Assembly: GCA_034007705.1 (NCBI GenBank)
Contig: JAVEQK010000014.1
Span: forward strand, 12,265 to 76,264
Length of the DNA: 64,000 bases
Direction of reading: 5' to 3'
From: UBA10518 sp022837185
Lineage (GTDB): Bacteria > Desulfobacterota > Desulfobulbia > Desulfobulbales > Desulfobulbaceae
Position 1 is the first letter of the stretch, and each line of letters begins with the position of its first letter. The position numbers and the translations under genes were made by a program. Under the pieces are notes generated by a model. The model made no database searches and was not told where the DNA came from. It was given only the letters and a program-made list of their open reading frames with translations. Positions 43,275-52,693 of the stretch are shown piece after piece.

Positions 43275-43593
43275 TCGAGGGTTTCGCCTGCGCGACCGAA
43301 GCGGCTGCCAAACAGGGCAAGATGCATTGGACGAGAAAATAACGGAAGAACAGACAGGTGTAATGCAAAAACAACAACGGCACCACCTCGCCCGGCATTG
43401 CTGCGAACCGAATTCGATCCCGATCCCGATGGATGCGAATTCATCAACACAGCCGCAGGAATTGTCCCATCGAAATCGAAATCGGTATCGAAATCGAAAA
43501 ACCTTCCTCCCAATCAAGGAAAGTTGCGCAAACAAGTGTCCCCCGGCGCGGGGTCAAACACCGCCAACCTTAACCTGACGGGAATATGCAATA
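43275..43593. repeat. Intergenic region with opposed GATTTC-type arrays
   Basis: No gene in these 319 bp. Two arrays of the dispersed hexamer occur, at 43414-43431 (gatccc units on plus) and 43470-43500 (gaaatc units, that is GATTTC on minus). Being opposed and about 40 bp apart, they could pair in RNA or DNA. They lie just upstream of the NAGGN genes, where a promoter is also expected but was not identified. Confidence 0.7.
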
Positions 43594-45369
43594 ATGTGTG
43601 GAATATGTGGCGAGATCCGATTTGACGGTGCACCGGCGGACGTGCAAGCCGTCGAAAAAATGACCTGTGGAATGAAGGCCCGGGGCCCCGATGCCGGAGG
43701 GATTTTCGCCCAGGGGCGAATCGCCGCCGGCCACCGCCGCCTCAGGATCATCGACCTGTCCGAGCATTCCCAGCAGCCCATGATCGACAGCGAACTCGGC
43801 CTGGGCATTGTGTATAACGGGGCAATATACAACTACCCCCAACTGAAGGACGAACTGCTCCGGCTCGGCTACCGTTTTTTTTCCAGCGGCGATACCGAGG
43901 TCATTCTCAAGGCCTATCATGCCTGGGGAGCCGACTGCGTCCGGCATTTCAACGGCATGTTCGCTTTTGCAATCTGGGAGCGCGATTCCGGATCGGTTTT
44001 CCTGGCACGGGATCGGGTGGGCATCAAACCCCTGTACTATCATGCCGCGGGGGGGAAACTCCGATTCGCCTCAAGCCTCCCGGCCCTGTTCGCCTCCGGG
44101 GGCATCAGCAGTGAAATCGATCCCATCGCGCTGCACCATTACATGAATTTTCATTCCGTTGTCCCCGCCCCCCGTACCATCCTCAAGGACATCAAAAAAC
44201 TCGAGCCCGGCACGACCCTGCGCATCCTGCCCGACGGCGGGATGGACAAGCGGACCTACTGGCACCTGAGCTTTCAGCGGGACCAGGCGGACAACGAACG
44301 GTCATTCGCCGATTGGCAGGAACTGGTCCTCGACCAGTTGCGGCTCTCCGTGCAAAGAAGGCTCATCGCCGATGTACCGGTCGGCGTCCTTCTGTCCGGA
44401 GGCCTGGATTCAAGCCTGATCGTCGGCCTGCTGGCCGAGGCCGGCCAGAAGAAACTGCACACCTACTCCGTCGGCTTTGAAAGCGTCAATGACGAACAGG
44501 GGGACGAATTCTTCTATTCCGATATCGTCGCCCGCCGCTTCGACACCGAGCACCATAAGATATTCGTCAGTTCGGCGGAGCTTCTGCCGTCGCTTGAAGG
44601 CGCCGTCAGGGCCATGTCCGAACCGATGGTCAGCCACGATGCGGTCGGCTTCTACCTGCTCTCACGCGAAGTGGCGAAAAAGAACAAGGTGGTCCAGAGC
44701 GGCCAGGGGGCGGACGAGGTCTTTGCCGGCTATCACTGGTACCCGCCGATGATGGACAGCGACCGTCCCGTTGATGACTACCTCGCGCTTTTCCGCGACC
44801 GCAGCCACGATGAATTTCTTGCCATCACCCGTCAGGCGTACAGGGGCGAGGATTACAGCCGTCAATTCGTGGCGGACCATTTTCGCCTGCCCGGCGCGGT
44901 CGAACCCATCGACAAGACCCTCCGGATCGATACCACCATCATGCTCGTCGATGATCCCGTCAAGAGGGTGGACAATATGACCATGGCCTGGGGCCTCGAG
45001 GCGCGGGTGCCGTTCCTGGACCATGAGCTCATCGAACTCAGCGCCAGGATTCCCGGCAGATACAAAACGGGGGGACAGGACGGCAAGTATGTCCTCAAGG
45101 AGGCGGCGCGGCGCATTATTCCGCATGAGGTCATTGACCGGCCGAAAGGATACTTTCCGGTTCCGGCCCTGAAGTACATCAGGGGCGAATTTCTGGAATT
45201 CGTCAAAAACATCGTCCACGATCCGTCCTTTGCAAAGCGGCGGATGTTCAGGAAAAAGTATGTCGATCAGCTCCTGGCCGAGCCCGAAGAGCACATCACT
45301 CCCCTCCGGGGTTCCAAGCTCTGGCAGATCGCCCTGCTTGAATACTGGCTGCAGACGAACAATTTATGA
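43594..45369 (+). CDS. asnO: N-acetylglutaminylglutamine amidotransferase (asparagine synthase family)
   Basis: A 591-residue glutamine-dependent amidotransferase. Cys2 (MCGICG) is the glutaminase nucleophile of the N-terminal Ntn domain, the synthetase part has the PP-loop SGGLDSS near residue 267 and SGQGADEVFAGY near 370. In the NAGGN osmoprotectant pathway it amidates N-acetylglutaminylglutamine. The assignment to this branch rather than asparagine synthetase rests on the next two genes, the GNAT/ATP-grasp synthetase and M42 hydrolase. Confidence 0.9.
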   Translation: MCGICGEIRFDGAPADVQAVEKMTCGMKARGPDAGGIFAQGRIAAGHRRLRIIDLSEHSQQPMIDSELGLGIVYNGAIYNYPQLKDELLRLGYRFFSSGDTEVILKAYHAWGADCVRHFNGMFAFAIWERDSGSVFLARDRVGIKPLYYHAAGGKLRFASSLPALFASGGISSEIDPIALHHYMNFHSVVPAPRTILKDIKKLEPGTTLRILPDGGMDKRTYWHLSFQRDQADNERSFADWQELVLDQLRLSVQRRLIADVPVGVLLSGGLDSSLIVGLLAEAGQKKLHTYSVGFESVNDEQGDEFFYSDIVARRFDTEHHKIFVSSAELLPSLEGAVRAMSEPMVSHDAVGFYLLSREVAKKNKVVQSGQGADEVFAGYHWYPPMMDSDRPVDDYLALFRDRSHDEFLAITRQAYRGEDYSRQFVADHFRLPGAVEPIDKTLRIDTTIMLVDDPVKRVDNMTMAWGLEARVPFLDHELIELSARIPGRYKTGGQDGKYVLKEAARRIIPHEVIDRPKGYFPVPALKYIRGEFLEFVKNIVHDPSFAKRRMFRKKYVDQLLAEPEEHITPLRGSKLWQIALLEYWLQTNNL

Positions 45370-45395
45370 TTTTCCGGGGAGAACGGAGCAGATCC

Positions 45396-47153
45396 ATGGT
45401 CAAAGAGAAAAAAAGCAAGGACAAAAAATACCTCAGGACGCACCGGCTGGACCGCATGCACTCGCCTTCGGCCAGAAGCTGGAAAAACACGACCGAAAAG
45501 GAATCGGAAGTTTTTCCGGCCGACGTTGTCCTGGATTGCGGCTGGGGGAGGCTGATCATGGCCCACACCTTTGCCGATCCCAAGGAGCTCATCAGATGCC
45601 TGGAACAGGAAAAGGAGGACCAGCGGGACATTGCCCTGTACGTCAAGGATCCGCATGTCCTCCTGTCCCTCGCGCCGCAGTCCATCTTCCTCGATCCCTC
45701 GGATACGTACCGGTTATGGTTTCCCCAGTACGTTTCCAAATATAAACGGCATCACAACTTTTCCATCCGCAGGGTCCGCACCCGCGGCGATGCCCAGGAA
45801 ATGAACACAATCTGGAAAATCTGCCACATGGTGCCGACGCCGGCGAGTTTCATCTGGAAGCATCGCCATGCAAAATCACTCACCTATCTGGTGGCAGAAG
45901 ACAATGAAACAGGAGCCATTTTAGGCTGCGTCCTGGGGGTGGACCACAAGCATGCCTTCAACGACCCTGAAAACGGCTGCAGCTTCTGGTGCCTGGCGGT
46001 CAACCCCAAATCGCCGCACCCGGGCATCGGGCAGGCGCTGATCACGCACCTGGCCGACCACTTTCATGCCAGGGGCCGTTCCTTCATGGATCTGTCGGTC
46101 CTGCGCTCCAACCAGGAGGCCATCTGCCTGTACGAAAAGATGGGTTTTCAGCGTATTCCGGCCTTCTGCATCAAGCACAAGAATCCGATCAACGAACCCC
46201 TGTTTACCGGTTCCAGGCAGACCGGCAATCTCAACCCCTATGCCGCCATCATCGTCAACGAAGCGCTGCGCAGGGGCATCACCGTGGATGTGCTGGACGA
46301 GGAAAACGCCTACTTCCGGCTGACCTTCGGCGGCCGGTCCGTCGTCTGCCGTGAATCGCTGAGTGAAATGACAACGGCCATCGCCATGAGCCGCTGCGAC
46401 GACAAGGCGGTCACATCGAAACTCCTGTCCAGCCATGGGCTGCGGGTGCCGGACCAGCGGCTTGCCGGGACGGACCAGGAAAACGGGGATTTCCTGCAAA
46501 AGCACGGGGCCGTGGTTGTCAAGCCTGCCCACGGGGAACAGGGACACGGCGTCAGCGTCAACCTCACCTCCGCCGGGGAGGTGCGCAGCGCCGTCAGCAT
46601 GGCCCGCCGGATATCAAACCGGGTGGTCATCGAGGAATTCTGTCAGGGCCGGGACATGCGGCTGCTGGTCATCAACCATGAACTGGTCGCCGCATCGATC
46701 CGCAAGCCGCCGATAATCAAGGGAGACGGAGTCAATACCATCGAATCCCTCATTCGCAAGCAGAGCAGAAGGCGGGCGGCGGCGACCGGCGGTGAAAGCA
46801 GGATTCCGCTGGACGCGGAAACAAAGCGGTGCGTTGGGGGCAAAGGCTACACCCTCACGGATGTGCTGCCGGAAGGGGAACAGCTCCAGGTGTACAGCAC
46901 CGCGAATCTCCATACCGGCGGCACCATCCATGATGTCACCGCCAGGGTCCACCCGGAACTGCGCCAGGCGGCGATCCATGCCGCGGAAATCCTTGACATT
47001 CCGGTGGTCGGGCTCGATTTCATGGTCAAGGCGGTGGACCGGCCGGAATACGTCATCATTGAAGCAAACGAACGGCCGGGACTGGCCAATCATGAACCGC
47101 AGCCGACCGCGGCAAAATTCATCGACCTGCTCTTTCCCCAGACGATCCATTAA
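45396..47153 (+). CDS. ngs: N-acetylglutaminylglutamine synthetase (GNAT and ATP-grasp fusion)
   Basis: A 585-residue fusion enzyme. A GNAT acetyltransferase region covers about residues 110-260 (NPKSPHPGIGQALITHL near 202 is the CoA loop). An ATP-grasp ligase covers about 290-585 (KPAHGEQGHGVSV near 375 and the metal-binding IEANERPGL near 554). It should acetylate and join two glutamines to give N-acetylglutaminylglutamine. The ATG at 45396 has a ggagcagatcc site; the frame open upstream overlaps the asnO end without support. Central gene of the NAGGN trio. Confidence 0.92.
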   Translation: MVKEKKSKDKKYLRTHRLDRMHSPSARSWKNTTEKESEVFPADVVLDCGWGRLIMAHTFADPKELIRCLEQEKEDQRDIALYVKDPHVLLSLAPQSIFLDPSDTYRLWFPQYVSKYKRHHNFSIRRVRTRGDAQEMNTIWKICHMVPTPASFIWKHRHAKSLTYLVAEDNETGAILGCVLGVDHKHAFNDPENGCSFWCLAVNPKSPHPGIGQALITHLADHFHARGRSFMDLSVLRSNQEAICLYEKMGFQRIPAFCIKHKNPINEPLFTGSRQTGNLNPYAAIIVNEALRRGITVDVLDEENAYFRLTFGGRSVVCRESLSEMTTAIAMSRCDDKAVTSKLLSSHGLRVPDQRLAGTDQENGDFLQKHGAVVVKPAHGEQGHGVSVNLTSAGEVRSAVSMARRISNRVVIEEFCQGRDMRLLVINHELVAASIRKPPIIKGDGVNTIESLIRKQSRRRAAATGGESRIPLDAETKRCVGGKGYTLTDVLPEGEQLQVYSTANLHTGGTIHDVTARVHPELRQAAIHAAEILDIPVVGLDFMVKAVDRPEYVIIEANERPGLANHEPQPTAAKFIDLLFPQTIH

Positions 47154-47195
47154 CCACCGGATCATGAACGGGAAACAGCCCGGGAACCGAAAATA

Positions 47196-48311
47196 ATGAA
47201 CATCGACCGGAAATACCTCCTCGACACCCTGCGGGACCTGCTGCACATTGCGAGCCCCACGGGCTTCACCGATGACATCGTCCATTTTGTCTGCCAAAGG
47301 CTCGACGAGTTGGGCATCCATTACGAAATCACGCGGCGCGGGGCCATCCGCGCCCATCTGACGGGAAAAATTCAAAGTCCTGACCGGGCCCTGGTCACCC
47401 ACCTGGACACCATCGGCTGCATGGTCCGGGAGCTGAAGCACAACGGCAGGCTTGGCATCGTGCCGATCGGGCACTGGTCAAGCAGATTTGCCGAAGGGGC
47501 GAGGGTCACCATTTTTTCCGACAACCGGAGACAATATCGCGGCACCATCCTGCCCCTGAAGTCTTCCGGCCACACCTTCGGCAGGGAAATAGACGAACAG
47601 CCTATTTCCTGGAACCAGGTCGAAATCAGGGTTGATGAAATAAGCCAATCCGCGGGGGACCTCGACCGTCTCGACATCCATGTCGGGGATTACGTCGCCG
47701 TCGATCCCCGGACGGAAATCATGGACAACGGGTATATCATCTCCCGCCACCTGGACGACAAGGCGGGGGTTGCGACCGTGCTGACCGCGGCCAGAACAGT
47801 GCTGCAGCTTGGGCTGACGATTCCGGTTGACTGTCACCTGCTGTTCACCATTTCAGAAGAAATGGGGTCGGGCGCCTCGGCCATCCTCCACCAGGACGTG
47901 GCGGAAATGGTGACCGTGGACAACGCCACTCCCGCCGAGGGTCAGAATTCCAGGGAATTCGGCGTAACAGTCGCCATGATGGACTCCAGCGGTCCCTTTG
48001 ACTACCATCTTTCCCACAAGCTGCTGGACATCTGCCACGAACACGGTATTGAGCACCGCCGTGATATCTTCCGCTATTACCGCTGCGATTCGGCATCCGC
48101 CGTGGAGGCGGGAAACGACATCCGCACGGCCCTGGTCAGTTTCGGCGTCGACAGTTCACACGGGTATGAACGGACGCACATCGACGCCCTGCTGCCCCTG
48201 GCCCGGCTGCTGGTCCATTACATCAACAGCCCGCCGACCTTTATCCGCGACAAGGAAGAACTTGGTCCCCTGGAAGGTTTTCCCTCGCAACTGAAACAGG
48301 AAGAAACCTGA
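47196..48311 (+). CDS. M42-family hydrolase of the NAGGN osmoprotectant system
   Basis: A 371-residue metalloaminopeptidase-like protein. Metal ligands are visible: THLDTIGC near residue 68, RHLDDKAG near 184, the catalytic EEMGSGAS near 221, the following DNATPAEG, and SSHGYERTH near 320. This branch of M42 occurs with asnO and ngs, and is thought to process or degrade the dipeptide osmolyte. It is 42 bp after ngs and ends the island. Confidence 0.9.
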   Translation: MNIDRKYLLDTLRDLLHIASPTGFTDDIVHFVCQRLDELGIHYEITRRGAIRAHLTGKIQSPDRALVTHLDTIGCMVRELKHNGRLGIVPIGHWSSRFAEGARVTIFSDNRRQYRGTILPLKSSGHTFGREIDEQPISWNQVEIRVDEISQSAGDLDRLDIHVGDYVAVDPRTEIMDNGYIISRHLDDKAGVATVLTAARTVLQLGLTIPVDCHLLFTISEEMGSGASAILHQDVAEMVTVDNATPAEGQNSREFGVTVAMMDSSGPFDYHLSHKLLDICHEHGIEHRRDIFRYYRCDSASAVEAGNDIRTALVSFGVDSSHGYERTHIDALLPLARLLVHYINSPPTFIRDKEELGPLEGFPSQLKQEET

Positions 48312-48394
48312 ACCCTCTCCATTACCTGGGCAAGGGGGACCTGCAGACCGCCCGCCTGATCGCTCCGGACGGCGAGACGAGGTGATGCCGACCG

Positions 48395-50599
48395 TCAAGT
48401 CATATTGTGGAGCCTGTCGAGGGCCGCGAACAGGTCCTCCCTGGTCTGCTCAAAGCGATCCATCAGCTCCAGGGCTTCCCGCCGCCGACCTTCGTGATGC
48501 AGAACGGCGATGTCGTAGGCCAACAGGTGGACCTGCTCATGGAGACGATACATTTCGGGAAATGATTCGTGATCCGCCAGGGCCTGTCCTTCGGGTCCGG
48601 CAATCCATTTGCCGAAATCACACTGGGTATGGTCGGGAAGAGAGGCAAGGGACAACTCCATGCCCCGGTGCAGCATCGCTTCCAGGTGCGTCCGCCAGGC
48701 CAGGTGGGCGGCCTTGACCTTGCCGATGTCAAAATTGGGCCGGCCGAGGTGAAACCTGCCCAGGCCTGCTTTCAGCTCCGCCGCGACCCGGGACATTTCC
48801 CGCGCAAAGACAAAATTGCCGGCGGCGGCCGATGCCCCTTCCTTGACCCCTTCGTTGACCCGGTGAATATTGCCGGACAACTCATTGACCGCGGACGACG
48901 CCTCGCTGATGCTCCGGGCGATCTCCTCCCGGATCGACCGGTTCAGCTGCTGCACCTCGCGGGAAATCGCATCCGAACCCCTGGCATTGGCGCCGAGAAT
49001 GCGGGATATGTCTCCGGCGGTGCTCGACTGCTGCTCGACGGCCGCGGCAATGGAGGTGTTGACTTCGTTGAGCTGCTGGTTATGAATGGCGACATCCTGG
49101 ATCATTTTGACCACATTCATGGTCTGCTGATGCATTGCCTTGATCCGGGCGCTGATATCCTCCGTGGCCAGGGCGGCCTGGCGGGCAAGCTCCTTGACTT
49201 CGCCGGCCACCACCGCGAAACCCCGGCCGGCACCACCGGCCCTGGCAGCCTCGATGGTCGCGTTCAGGGCCAGCAGCTTTGTCTGTTCGGTGATCTCCGT
49301 AATCATATTGATGACCTGGTCGATGTTGTCCGCCGCCATTGTCAGCTCGGAGACTTTATCACAGGACTCGTCCGTTAATTTAAGCGCCTTTTCCGAGGCA
49401 TGACGCCCATCGGCGCAGTGTTTCGCCACCTCCGCAATGGAATGGGACATCTCCTCCACGGCCGCCGACACCGAATTCATGTTGTCGGACATCTCCCCGA
49501 TATTTGCCGCTATATTGTTGGCCCGCCGTGAAATGGAGGAAACCTCTTCGCCAATGGCGGCAATATTCCCGGAAAACTGATTGGCGGCGGCGGCGACCGC
49601 GGCAGACTGTTCGCTCACCCTGGCGGTCGCATCCGACATATTTTTCGAATAGCCGGACAGATGACCCGCGGCATTATGAAAAATCTCCGCCTGTTGCCGG
49701 ACCTCCTGCAGCAGACTGCGAAGGGAGCCGATCATGGTGCTGAACTCCCCGGCCAGTGAGCCGGCTTCCCGGTTCCTGTCCCCCGTCGGGGAAAAGGTGA
49801 GGTCCCCTTGACCGACGGCCCTGACAAGATCAAGGGATTTTCCGGCCGGGTCGATAATTTTTCCCGCCAGCAGCAGCAGCGGATACAACGACAGCGCCAG
49901 GAGGACGCCTGCCAGCCCGAAGATCCTGAACATCGTCGAATATGTTTTCCCTGTCAGATCCTTCTGCCAGTAGGCCGTGCGCACCGCCAACCCATCAATG
50001 TTTTTTTCCGTGCCGATGATCCAGCCGAAGGGTTCGTACAATCTGACATAGGAAATCATGCGGCCCGGAGAGCCGGTTCCCGCCTCCGTGGATGCCGGCC
50101 GCAGGTAGTCGACGAATCCCTCTCCCTTGTTCGCGCAGATGTCGACAACAGCGGCAAAGTAATTCCCGCCTCCATCCACGGTGCGGGTGAATTCCGGATC
50201 GTCCATGATCCTGCCGTTATACTCCGGCATGACGGGGTGCATGAGCATACGCGCCGACTTCCCGGCTGTCTCATTGATCCAGAAATAACCGCGCCCGGCA
50301 TCGTACCTGAGCGTTTCGATCCGCTTGAGGGCCTGCGACTTGGCCTCGTCCAGTGTCAGGCGTCCCCGTTCATGATTGACCCGGGCTTCGTCAAGCAGGG
50401 CGCAGACCATGGCGACATGGCTTTTCATGTCATTTTCGGCCCGCTCCACTTCCGCCCGTTGCATGGCCTCGATTTCCGGCCCGATATACCTTTGCAGCAT
50501 GGAGGCGGCTAGTACTGCCGTCAGGCCGATGACCACCACGACCGCAGCAAGGCAGGCCAGCAGCATCTTCCATTGAATACCGTGTTTGCATGGAATCAT
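48395..50599 (-). CDS. Methyl-accepting chemotaxis protein with Cache sensor and C-terminal CZB domain
   Basis: A 734-residue chemoreceptor. Transmembrane segments near residues 12-32 and 210-230 flank a single-Cache-type periplasmic sensor (RIETLRYDAGRGYFWINETAGKSARMLMHP). HAMP and the signalling helices follow, with the hairpin tip ITEQTKLLALNATIEAARAGGAGRGFAVVA near 440. The last 110 residues form a CZB zinc-binding domain: H in HLAWRTHLE, CDFGKWIAG, then later histidines. CZB domains bind zinc and respond to oxidants such as hypochlorous acid in known cases. No che genes are near. Confidence 0.92.
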   Translation of the reverse strand: MIPCKHGIQWKMLLACLAAVVVVIGLTAVLAASMLQRYIGPEIEAMQRAEVERAENDMKSHVAMVCALLDEARVNHERGRLTLDEAKSQALKRIETLRYDAGRGYFWINETAGKSARMLMHPVMPEYNGRIMDDPEFTRTVDGGGNYFAAVVDICANKGEGFVDYLRPASTEAGTGSPGRMISYVRLYEPFGWIIGTEKNIDGLAVRTAYWQKDLTGKTYSTMFRIFGLAGVLLALSLYPLLLLAGKIIDPAGKSLDLVRAVGQGDLTFSPTGDRNREAGSLAGEFSTMIGSLRSLLQEVRQQAEIFHNAAGHLSGYSKNMSDATARVSEQSAAVAAAANQFSGNIAAIGEEVSSISRRANNIAANIGEMSDNMNSVSAAVEEMSHSIAEVAKHCADGRHASEKALKLTDESCDKVSELTMAADNIDQVINMITEITEQTKLLALNATIEAARAGGAGRGFAVVAGEVKELARQAALATEDISARIKAMHQQTMNVVKMIQDVAIHNQQLNEVNTSIAAAVEQQSSTAGDISRILGANARGSDAISREVQQLNRSIREEIARSISEASSAVNELSGNIHRVNEGVKEGASAAAGNFVFAREMSRVAAELKAGLGRFHLGRPNFDIGKVKAAHLAWRTHLEAMLHRGMELSLASLPDHTQCDFGKWIAGPEGQALADHESFPEMYRLHEQVHLLAYDIAVLHHEGRRREALELMDRFEQTREDLFAALDRLHNMT

Positions 50600-50794
50600 T
50601 TCCCCCCCCTTCGTAAAGCGACAGTGTTCAGAGAAACAGCCCGGGCAGTTTCCTTTCCAGTCCCTGTCACATCCCTTTCACAGGCTTGCCCGCCGGAATG
50701 GAGCGCCCTGCCTCCCCGGCGGCGGGCAGGTGCGTCCGGGGACGGCCCATGCAAGGGAAAACGTCAATCCATCTCCCGCCCGGCGCAGGACAGT

Positions 50795-52105
50795 TTAATC
50801 CTCCTCAATTCTTTTGCGGCACCATTTGATCTGGTGCTGCCTGATTTCATCCATGTTCAGATGATATATATCCTTGGGAAACAGGAATTCCGCCACCCCG
50901 GTGTCGAAAATCCGCTTGATCTCGTATTCTTCGTGGGAGACATCGCGCTGGTAGATATAGTTCAGGTAGGAGGAGTTGGTATGGATGATGAATTCGACCC
51001 GCATGCCCCCCAGCCGGGAAAAAAACTTGAGCATGGGGGTTTTCCCTGAACTGCCGGTAGCCGTGGAGGCATAACGGCCGCCTGTCAGGGTGTCGGATAT
51101 GTCCTCCAGGGTCATCAGCGAATTGGCCCGGGCAGCGCTCTGGGTCAGGTGCTTCATGAATCTCTTGACGTCAGCGGTGCTGTTGAGCACGGCCATCAGG
51201 CCGAGTTCGTCGTCCACCGCCACGGCCGGATTCTTCTCGTTCTTACGCAGCAGCTTCAGGACCTTGGCAGCGGGGGGCTTGTTGCGTATGGTCACATAAA
51301 TGGGAGTGGCGGCGCTGCCGGATCCGAAGCTCCGCCGTTTGATCAGGGTCAGCTTCTCGCCGCTTTGCGGCCGGAGCTGTTCCGCCTCCTCCTGGGAGAT
51401 GACCCGCACGTTCGTGCATTTGAAATCCTCCCCGTCATGCCGGCTGTACAGGTAGCTGATCTTCAGGTCGCCGATCTTGAGCGTCGGGCTCCACACATGG
51501 TCGTTCAGGAATTCAAGAAAACTGGAAAATTTCTGTTCGATCTCCGTCTCCCTTTCCCGTTGATCGATGGAACCGGCCAGGGTGAACAGCTGCAGCTTTC
51601 TCTTGGCTTCAAACCGCGCCTTTTTGTGAAACCGTTCATTGAAGATAATGAGGAGAAGATCGACCGGGTCATTGGTCGCCTCGATCTCGTTGGTCATTTC
51701 GATATGTGAGGCGTACGGGGCCAACACCTTCGACCGCAGCGAGTTGATCACATCGTCGGCGGTGCGGGTATATTCCTTGATATATCTGCGTATCTCGGCG
51801 CCGTTGCCCTTGATGCCGAACATGTTGCCCAGCAGGGCATGGGCCCTTGCGGCGCAGACCCTTCTGGCTTCCGGCCGGTGAATCAGATCGAATATCCCGT
51901 CGAAATGATCTATGTCGAGGAAATTAAAAATCTGGTTGCGAACGGCCCGGTATTTGGTTTTCAGCAGCGGGTTGCCGGCAATCATCCGCACCCATTCCCT
52001 GGTCTCCGCGGAAAAGGGATGACTGACCGGCGGCTCGACCCCCGTTGCCAACGGTCCGTCCTGCAGCATGGAGGTGAATATGGATTCCTGATCAAGAACA
52101 CTCAT
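50795..52105 (-). CDS. Conserved hypothetical protein, 436 residues
   Basis: A soluble, charged protein with no signal peptide or membrane segment. I recognise no domain. Features are a helical N-terminal half (FNFLDIDHFDGIFDLIHRPEARRVCAARAHALLGNMFGI), a region with alternating strands (LKIGDLKISYLYSRHDGEDF), and an ISDTLTGGRYASTATG linker before a basic C-terminus. It is 31 bp downstream of the zinc-ribbon gene and upstream of the chemoreceptor, so it may belong to the hslVU transcript. Codon use resembles its neighbours. Function unknown. Confidence 0.72.
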   Translation of the reverse strand: MSVLDQESIFTSMLQDGPLATGVEPPVSHPFSAETREWVRMIAGNPLLKTKYRAVRNQIFNFLDIDHFDGIFDLIHRPEARRVCAARAHALLGNMFGIKGNGAEIRRYIKEYTRTADDVINSLRSKVLAPYASHIEMTNEIEATNDPVDLLLIIFNERFHKKARFEAKRKLQLFTLAGSIDQRERETEIEQKFSSFLEFLNDHVWSPTLKIGDLKISYLYSRHDGEDFKCTNVRVISQEEAEQLRPQSGEKLTLIKRRSFGSGSAATPIYVTIRNKPPAAKVLKLLRKNEKNPAVAVDDELGLMAVLNSTADVKRFMKHLTQSAARANSLMTLEDISDTLTGGRYASTATGSSGKTPMLKFFSRLGGMRVEFIIHTNSSYLNYIYQRDVSHEEYEIKRIFDTGVAEFLFPKDIYHLNMDEIRQHQIKWCRKRIEED

Positions 52106-52136
52106 GGTTTCTGCCCGGCAAGGCTACCCCTGGACT

Positions 52137-52676
52137 TCAGAAGCACAGGCCGCAATCCGGACAGCTTCGACTCCGGGTGGAGAAGTTGCACCCGCAGGCA
52201 GGACATACGGCAACCCCGGCCTCGGGATTGAACACAGCATCGACGAATTCCGCCCCATGATCCCGGAGGCCGGTGGAATTGACATGCTCCCTGGCCATGA
52301 TCTCCATGATTTCCCGGAGATCGTCCCTCCTCACCTGCAGCCTGACCTCACCGCCCCGGCACCCTTTGGAGGGACAGCAGGAGGCGCCGTCCCCCGCCAG
52401 CAGGGAAGGGAACCCTTCACGTTTGAGCAGGGACTGGACACTCTTGATTTCGATCACCCTGCCCTTGAGGATGTCAACCAGCTCGTCCTGCTCGCTGATT
52501 TCCCTGGAACGGGCTGCAAGCCGGTTGTTCTTCTCCTCCATCATCGCCAGCATCTGCAGCCCGCTCAACAATGCGACGCCGCAGGTGGCGCACAGTGCCA
52601 CACCCGCCCGGTATTCATCCTGACACTGCGGGCAGTATTGCAGTTCCGGATCAATTCTGTATTTCATTCCGTTCAT
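52137..52676 (-). CDS. Protein with two zinc ribbons and a central DUF2007-like segment
   Basis: A 179-residue cytoplasmic protein. Cysteine pairs YCPQCQ...LCATCG at the N-terminus and VCPACG...SCPDCG at the C-terminus form two zinc ribbons. The middle (LVDILKGRVIEIKSVQSLLKREGFP ... EVRLQVRRDDLREIMEIM) has the alpha-beta pattern of putative signal-transducing DUF2007 proteins, with an extra CCPSKGC loop. The ATG at 52676 has gaggggtgatgcaa upstream. Follows hslU by 17 bp. Role unknown. Confidence 0.7.
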   Translation of the reverse strand: MNGMKYRIDPELQYCPQCQDEYRAGVALCATCGVALLSGLQMLAMMEEKNNRLAARSREISEQDELVDILKGRVIEIKSVQSLLKREGFPSLLAGDGASCCPSKGCRGGEVRLQVRRDDLREIMEIMAREHVNSTGLRDHGAEFVDAVFNPEAGVAVCPACGCNFSTRSRSCPDCGLCF

Positions 52677-52693
52677 TTGCATCACCCCTCGAA

